From: Chloroflexota bacterium
Lineage (GTDB): Bacteria; Chloroflexota; Anaerolineae; JAAEKA01
DNA: 42,868 bases
NCBI GenBank assembly: GCA_029558955.1
Contig: JAKQCW010000146.1
Coordinates: forward strand, 1 to 42,868
Direction: 5' to 3'
Within the stretch, counting starts at the first letter, position 1. Each line of letters opens with the position of its first letter. Positions 38,541-42,868 of the stretch are shown one piece after another. Position numbers and translations under genes: made by a program. The notes under the pieces were generated by a model. The model did not search any database. It saw only the letters and a list, made by a program, of their open reading frames with translations, and was not told the origin of the DNA.

Positions 38541-39335
38541 TCAGCGGCCGCGCCACCAGTCCTTGCGCGAGCGGGGATCCATGAACGATCCGCTGTCCCG
38601 AATGGCCACCCCGATGGCAGCGCCGGCCGCGCGGCCAAAGGCCTGGCCTGGCCGCAGCGCAGGCAACTGGCTCCGCCCGGCGCCGTTCCAACTTCGATAC
38701 AGATCAAGCAGGGGCGGATCCACGCACACCCCCTCCAGGTGCAGCGTGAAGCCATGCACCACGTTGTCCTCCCGGGTATATTTGAGCGTGATGCGATCGG
38801 AGGCCGCGTAGAGCACCAGCACCTCGTAGCCGCTGCCGATGGTATAGCCTGAATCGGGCACATGCAGCGACTCGCCGGGGACAGCGGCCAGCTCGGCCAG
38901 GGTGACGGCGGGGTTGGTCAGGGGTCCGCCGCGGCAGTTGCAGCTCCAGTTCCAGTCGTAGACCTGGTGCAGACGCACGAAGGCCCCGGTGCGGCTATCG
39001 CTGAACAGTCCCGGCAACTGGGGCGCGTCCGGATCGGTGGGGCCGCCATAGTCCACCAATCCCAGATGGCCGCCGGTGGGCGTGGAGCCGCGCAGGGCCA
39101 GGTTGAGGTCGGCGTGCTGTTCGGCCGGCCGGTCTGTGGGCGGCGGCAACACGGTCAAGGCGGCGTAGCTGGCGCCCGGCAGGGCGGGGCAGCCGACCAC
39201 GGCGCCGACGCCGACAGCCGGCACGAAAACGCGGCTGGACAACAGCCCACTTTCCTGGGCTGCGGCGCCAGCCGCGTTCAACAGCAAGAGGATCGCCAGC
39301 AGCGCTGCCAGCCAACTGCGCGGATGCCTGGCCAC
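38541..39335 (-). CDS. Secreted protein of unknown function
   Basis: The 264-residue protein starts at a GTG and has a standard signal peptide (MARHPRSWLAALLAILLLLN, cleavage likely after AAGAAAQ). The mature part has paired cysteines (NWSCNCRGG), YTIGSGYEVLVLYAASDRIT, LKYTREDNVVHGFTLHLEG and a C-terminal RDSGSFMDPRSRKDWW. I recall related secreted proteins in Chloroflexota but no assigned function or catalytic motif. Its start is nine bases after the stop of the pRiA4b ORF-3-like gene, so both are probably on one message. Confidence 0.75.
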   Translation of the reverse strand: MARHPRSWLAALLAILLLLNAAGAAAQESGLLSSRVFVPAVGVGAVVGCPALPGASYAALTVLPPPTDRPAEQHADLNLALRGSTPTGGHLGLVDYGGPTDPDAPQLPGLFSDSRTGAFVRLHQVYDWNWSCNCRGGPLTNPAVTLAELAAVPGESLHVPDSGYTIGSGYEVLVLYAASDRITLKYTREDNVVHGFTLHLEGVCVDPPLLDLYRSWNGAGRSQLPALRPGQAFGRAAGAAIGVAIRDSGSFMDPRSRKDWWRGR

Positions 39336-39344
39336 TGGAGTGCG

Positions 39345-40097
39345 CTACTCCTCGTCCTCGAACTCGCCCTCCTCCAGGTCTTGCCACAGCCAGTCCCAAC
39401 CCTCGTCATTCTCATCCGTCTCGTGATACTGCTGCGGCGCGGGGCCGTCGCCATCCAGAATCAACGGATAGAAGGCGTCGTCCTCAGCCGCCTCGTTGAT
39501 CGCCTCCACGCGCACGTCGAAGCGCCAATCATCGTCGCCGAACATGTAGAGGATCCTCTGGCCGGGCGTCAACTCCAACCCCTCCAGCGTGGCCTCTGAT
39601 GCGTTCTTCGTCTCTGGCCCGTCGCCAACCATTCCGGCCAGCAGCTCCTTAGGCATCACCTCCATCAGCAACCGCAGGTTGCCCAACATCAGGTCGGCCA
39701 TGAAGAGGGGCACGCCCATCTGCTCCACCAGCATCTGACGGACCTGGGCGCGAATCTCGGGATTGGTTTCGATCAACGTCAACGCTTCCTCCAGGCTTTC
39801 AGGCGAGGATACGCTGCCCAGGTCGGGCGGCGGCATCTCCGCCACCATGGACTCTGCTATGTCGTCATCGTCATACAAACCCTCTTCATCGTCCCAGTCA
39901 TCGTCCAGCGTGAACTGCTCGCCTTCCTCCAGCGGGTTTTCGCCCACGAAGAAGGCCATGTCATCGTCCGGATCCCAATCCAGCGCCTCCTGGATGGCCA
40001 CGTGCAGATCGCGCAGGGTCTGCTGGCCGGTCAGTTCAACTGTGCGCCAGGTGTCTGGCATGTCCTGCACGGAGATGTGAAACGTGTATGTTCTCAT
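39345..40097 (-). CDS. pRiA4b ORF-3-like (IS1096 TnpR-passenger family) protein
   Basis: The 250-residue protein has the two halves of the pRiA4b ORF-3 domain. The N-terminal half is YTFHISVQDMPDTWRTVELT with TLRDLHVAIQEALDWD. The C-terminal half is LTPGQRILYMFGDDDWRFDVRVEAI with YPLILDGDGPAPQQY. Between them lies an insertion of about 130 residues with a strongly acidic start (DDDWDDEEGLYDDDD) and a helical part (EEALTLIETNPEIRAQVRQM). The tail is acidic as well. Despite the family name, no transposase or IS end is present. ATG 40097 is preferred over an upstream TTG because the family motif starts at the third residue. The function is unknown. Confidence 0.85.
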   Translation of the reverse strand: MRTYTFHISVQDMPDTWRTVELTGQQTLRDLHVAIQEALDWDPDDDMAFFVGENPLEEGEQFTLDDDWDDEEGLYDDDDIAESMVAEMPPPDLGSVSSPESLEEALTLIETNPEIRAQVRQMLVEQMGVPLFMADLMLGNLRLLMEVMPKELLAGMVGDGPETKNASEATLEGLELTPGQRILYMFGDDDWRFDVRVEAINEAAEDDAFYPLILDGDGPAPQQYHETDENDEGWDWLWQDLEEGEFEDEE

Positions 40098-40123
40098 GAG
40101 AATCGTGTGTATGCCCAAACAAT

Positions 40124-40171
40124 TTCAGGAGTCCGGTGAGCACGAACCTCGTCCGGCGGCGGACTCCTGAA
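40124..40171. terminator. Hairpin terminator after the lipoprotein gene
   Basis: TTCAGGAGTCCG (40124-40135) and CGGACTCCTGAA (40160-40171) form a perfect 12-bp stem with a 24-base loop, 32 bases past the lipoprotein stop. On the minus strand ATTGTTTGGG follows, a weak T-rich tail. The stem ends 26 bases before the next ATG, so it could also act as a leader structure of that gene. Confidence 0.6.
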
Positions 40172-40203
40172 CTTGTTCAGAGTTCTCCAAACTGCGGATG
40201 CTG

Positions 40204-40761
40204 CTACTGGCCGGCGACGGTGAGCTTGCCGCTGTTGGCGCCCGACATATTGCCGCGGCCCACATAGACTATATAGCGGCCCTGCGCCGGCTGCGTCAGC
40301 TCCAGGCTCGGGGTCAGGGTGATTTCCTGGCTTTCCTCGTCGGTGCAGAAGATATTGCTGCCGCCGGGCGTCACCACCATCAGCGTGCTGAGATCAGTTC
40401 CCACGAAGGAAACCGTCAGCTTGGGCAGGTCGGTGGCCAAATCGAAGACGTAATCAGGCGCGGTGTCGACGTAGCCAGGGCAGGGTGGGTTGCCGCCGGT
40501 CAGGGCGACCGCCTGGGTGATGCCCACCAGATTGAGGGGGCGCTCCAGCGTGTCATTGGGCGCCTGCAGAACGCCAACCTGACCTGTGTAGGCCGCCAAC
40601 TGCTTGGCCAGCACTTCAGCCGGCAGCGGCTCCATGGTGGGGGTGGCCGCGCCAGCAGCTGGCGCTGCGGCAGGAGTGGCCGCGCCGCCGCAGGCTGCAA
40701 CCAACAGCGCCGCGACAGTCAACAACAGGACGACAACAAGTGAACGTGGGTTTCTGATCAT
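40204..40761 (-). CDS. Secreted lipoprotein with C-terminal beta domain
   Basis: The 185-residue protein has a lipoprotein signal, MIRNPRSLVVVLLLTVAALL followed by VAAC, with the lipobox LVAAC placing the lipidated Cys at 24. An Ala/Thr/Pro spacer follows. The C-terminal 120 residues contain YVFDLATDLPKLTVSFVG, TLMVVTPGGSNIFCTDE and QGRYIVYVGRG, which resemble a pre-peptidase C-terminal type beta sandwich. GAGGTG eight bases before the ATG at 40761 fixes the start; the upstream extension to 40854 has no signal character before the hydrophobic core. It has its own promoter (40885-40913). Confidence 0.85.
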   Translation of the reverse strand: MIRNPRSLVVVLLLTVAALLVAACGGAATPAAAPAAGAATPTMEPLPAEVLAKQLAAYTGQVGVLQAPNDTLERPLNLVGITQAVALTGGNPPCPGYVDTAPDYVFDLATDLPKLTVSFVGTDLSTLMVVTPGGSNIFCTDEESQEITLTPSLELTQPAQGRYIVYVGRGNMSGANSGKLTVAGQ

Positions 40762-40884
40762 CGGCGACACCTCAGCGAACAGGGTGGTTGGACTCCATCG
40801 GCGACTGTGAACCCGCGATCTTGAGAGGATGCTCTGCTCCATCGACATGTTCACATCCGTGGGTTGGACGGTTTCGACGGCAGC

Positions 40885-40913
40885 AGTATAGCACCGAAGG
40901 CCCGCGGGAGCAA
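40885..40913 (-). promoter_or_regulatory. Promoter of the lipoprotein gene
   Basis: On the minus strand TTGCTC (40908-40913), 17 bases, TATACT (40885-40890). The start would be near 40878, leaving a leader of about 117 bases. Its -35 is 14 bases from the -35 of the divergent hutI promoter. Confidence 0.55.
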
Positions 40914-40927
40914 GCGCGTCTGCATCC

Positions 40928-40956
40928 TTGACGCTCCATCCCTGGCATGGTACTAT
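40928..40956 (+). promoter_or_regulatory. Promoter of hutI
   Basis: TTGACG (40928-40933), 17 bases, TACTAT (40951-40956). Transcription would start near 40963, giving a leader of about 94 bases. The 295-base gap 40762-41056 holds this promoter and the divergent one; I see nothing else in it. Confidence 0.55.
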
Positions 40957-41056
40957 GGCGTCACCCAGTCACCCGCCGCCCTGCTGCCCGCGCTCCGCAA
41001 CCAAGAGCCGCCCGCGGGCCCGCAGCTATGGGCTACATGTCACACCAGGAGCTTCC

Positions 41057-42346
41057 ATGGACGCCGATCTGTTGATTATCAATGCAGCTCAGTTGTTGAC
41101 CTGCGCCAGCCCCGCCGGGCCAAAGCGCGGCGCGGCCCTGGCCGACCCCGGTCTGATCGAAGATGGCGCGCTGGCCTGCCTGGAGGGGCAGATCGTGGCC
41201 GTGGGCCGGACGGCCGAGCTGCTGGCCCGGCTGGAGGACCCCGACGCGGCGCAAATCATCGACGCGACTGGCAAGGTGGTGCTGCCCGGCTTTGTCGATC
41301 CCCACACCCACCTGCTCTGGGCCGGCGATCGGGCGGGCGAATTCGAACAGCGCATCGCCGGCGCCACCTATATGGAGATCATGCAGGCCGGCGGCGGCAT
41401 CATGTCCACCGTGCGCGCCACCCGCGCCGCCTCGCTGGATGAGCTAATCGCCCAAACGCTGCCCCGGCTGGACTCGCTGCTCACCCACGGCACCACCACG
41501 GCCGAGGTCAAGACCGGCTACGGCCTGGATCTGGACACTGAGCTCAAGATGCTGGATGCCATCCGTCTGCTGGACGAAGAACACCCCATGGATCTTGTCC
41601 CCACCTTCATGGGCGCGCACGCCGTGCCGGCTGAATATGCCGGCCGCACCGATGCCTTCGTGGACCTGGTGGTAGAGGAGATGCTGCCGGCCATCGCCGA
41701 CCTGCGCTACACCGTGGAGACCGTCGACGGCGCCTATAGCGTGGCCGCGGCCGACTTCTGCGACGTCTTCTGTGAGGCCGGCGTCTTCGATCTGGCCCAG
41801 ACCCGGCGCATTCTGGAGGCGGCGCGCGACCTGGGCCTGGGGCTGAAGCTGCACGCCGACGAGTTCGAGCCCATCGGCGGCGCGACGCTGGCGGTGGAGC
41901 TGGGCGCGGTCAGCGCCGACCACCTGGTGCGCACCACCGACGAGCAACTGGCTGCCCTGGCCGCGTCCGACGTCATCGCGGTCAGCCTGCCCGGCACCCC
42001 CTTTGGCCTGGGACACCATGACTACACCCGCGCCCGGCGGTTGATCGAGCTGGGCGGCGCGCTGGCGCTGGCCAGCGACCTCAACCCCGGCACCTGTTGG
42101 TGCGAATCGATGCAGTTCATCATCGCCCTGGCCTGCCGCTATCTCAAGCTGACGCCGGCCGAGGCCATCAACGCGGCCACCCTCAACGCGGCCTATGCCC
42201 TCAACCTGGGCCGCTTTGTGGGCAGCCTGGAGGTGGGCAAGCAGGCCGATGTGCTGGTGCTGGACGTGCCAGACTACCGGCACCTGGGCTACCGCTTCGG
42301 GACGAACTTGGTGGAGACGGTGATCAAACGCGGGCAGATGGTGTAG
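41057..42346 (+). CDS. hutI: Imidazolonepropionase
   Basis: The 429-residue enzyme has the metal site of HutI: H83 and H85 in FVDPHTHLLWAGDR, H266 in LKLHADEFEP, and D341 in ASDLNPGTCWCESM. The substrate-side blocks EFEQRIAGATYMEIMQAGGG and TVEVKTGYGLDLDTELKML-like (AEVKTGYGLDLDTE) are also present. It hydrolyses 4-imidazolone-5-propanoate to N-formimino-glutamate in histidine breakdown, in the cytoplasm. I chose the ATG at 41057 because AGGAG lies five bases upstream and the hut motif pattern begins there; the in-frame start at 40928 lies inside the -35 box of the promoter. No hutH, hutU or hutG gene is in the window, so the pathway must be scattered or continue elsewhere. Confidence 0.95.
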   Translation: MDADLLIINAAQLLTCASPAGPKRGAALADPGLIEDGALACLEGQIVAVGRTAELLARLEDPDAAQIIDATGKVVLPGFVDPHTHLLWAGDRAGEFEQRIAGATYMEIMQAGGGIMSTVRATRAASLDELIAQTLPRLDSLLTHGTTTAEVKTGYGLDLDTELKMLDAIRLLDEEHPMDLVPTFMGAHAVPAEYAGRTDAFVDLVVEEMLPAIADLRYTVETVDGAYSVAAADFCDVFCEAGVFDLAQTRRILEAARDLGLGLKLHADEFEPIGGATLAVELGAVSADHLVRTTDEQLAALAASDVIAVSLPGTPFGLGHHDYTRARRLIELGGALALASDLNPGTCWCESMQFIIALACRYLKLTPAEAINAATLNAAYALNLGRFVGSLEVGKQADVLVLDVPDYRHLGYRFGTNLVETVIKRGQMV

Positions 42347-42400
42347 AACGCGGCCCACGCTTTTGGCTCGCTATGACCCCACGGGCCATTCGCTGATCCC

Positions 42401-42868
42401 TCACTCTGGGCAACGCGCCAGCGCCAGGTCGAACCAGGCCAGCGCCTCATCGATCCAGTCATCATCCAGCGTTCCCGCGGCCAGCGGCGCACCCCAGCGA
42501 TCCAACAGAAAGAGGAAGGCTGTGGCGGGGGGAATCTCCGGCGCCAGCGCCAGGTAACGGCCGCGCGTCCGGCCATCGGCGTCGGCCAGCAGCAGCAGCG
42601 GCCGCGTGAGCTGTCGGGCGCTGCCCGCGGCCACGTCCGGCGTCGTCGGCAGAACCGCCAGCGGCGCGGCGTCGCGCTGCTGCAACGCCTCCCTGGCCGC
42701 CGCCAGCATCTCCAACGCGCCCAACCAGCGCGTCTCATCGTCGTCAGGCAGAAAAAGCAGCGCCAGCCCCTCGCGTTGCCGGAAATGCTCCAGCGCCACA
42801 GTCCGTCCGCTGCTGGCCGGCAGGCGAAACATCACCTCGGCCGGCCCGCTGTTCAGGTCAGGAAACGA
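42401..42868 (-). CDS. Peroxiredoxin/thioredoxin-fold protein lacking the active cysteine (partial)
   Basis: The frame is open to the window end, so the N-terminus is missing; 155 residues are visible. SFPDLNSGPAEVMFRLPASS followed by GRTVALEHFRQREGLALLFLP matches the opening strand-turn-strand of AhpC/TSA-type proteins (PDFTLP..DG..V.L..F...). PLLLLADADGRTRGRYLAL matches the later DPDG-V---Y block. The position where peroxiredoxins carry the peroxidatic Cys reads LPDDDETRW, with none, and there is only one Cys, near the C-terminus. A non-peroxidatic or structural role is likely. An internal GTG/ATG pair at 42832-42835 could be taken as a start but lies within the fold. It is convergent with hutI. 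Confidence 0.65.
   Translation of the reverse strand, partial: SFPDLNSGPAEVMFRLPASSGRTVALEHFRQREGLALLFLPDDDETRWLGALEMLAAAREALQQRDAAPLAVLPTTPDVAAGSARQLTRPLLLLADADGRTRGRYLALAPEIPPATAFLFLLDRWGAPLAAGTLDDDWIDEALAWFDLALARCPE

Noticed and set aside
39345..40097. Insertion sequence implied by the IS1096 family name
   Set aside because: No transposase, no terminal inverted repeats and no target duplication around it; the family is mostly chromosomal.

Overview
The window is GC-rich and dense with genes. It reads as a chromosomal segment of a filamentous-type member of the Chloroflexota, most likely Anaerolineae or Caldilineae. This is inferred from gene style: a VanW-family protein, a BTAD/NB-ARC/TPR regulator, DUF2277, a YvcK protein with two N-terminal membrane segments, an RsmD with an unusual motif IV, and above all a giant secreted protein with Thr-Pro linkers, propellers, CSLREA, SdrD-like and dockerin-like modules. 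No rRNA, tRNA, CRISPR array or intact insertion sequence is visible.

Layout. The 3' end of a probable prepilin peptidase gene (1-144) is followed by a HerA/FtsK-type ATPase and a membrane-anchored VanW protein. Convergent to them is a small polytopic membrane protein (4958-5374, minus). A 129-bp palindrome-bearing tandem repeat (5557-5814) lies between its promoter and that of an acyl-CoA ligase/OsmC pair (5918-7915). A FAD-dependent oxidoreductase and a membrane protein follow (8027-10087). A 41-bp tandem repeat (10100-10210) separates these from the main object of the window: one minus-strand reading frame from 28455 to 10219, encoding about 6,078 residues. A 71-residue gene lies just upstream of it in the same direction, and a large BTAD-type regulator (28828-32184) with DUF2277 behind it is divergent. 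I read these as one candidate locus for a surface protein and its control.

From 32405 to 33279 there is an aminotransferase remnant and a PIN toxin/antitoxin pair. A minus-strand central-carbon cluster follows: yvcK-like, gap, then pgk with a clear intrinsic terminator. From 37368 a YdjM-like hydrolase and rsmD run on the plus strand. A minus-strand group has a lipoprotein, a pRiA4b ORF-3-like protein and an unrecognised secreted protein. Finally hutI runs convergent to a peroxiredoxin-fold protein cut by the window edge.

Regulatory signals are unusually readable. Sigma-70-type promoters with 17-bp spacers occur before the acyl-CoA ligase, the small membrane protein, the lipoprotein, hutI, the YdjM-like gene and the BTAD regulator. 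In several cases the -10 box sits only 7-13 bases before the start codon and no Shine-Dalgarno is visible, which suggests leaderless or nearly leaderless mRNAs alongside normal leadered genes. All functions are inferred from motifs and remembered family features; no database search was run.
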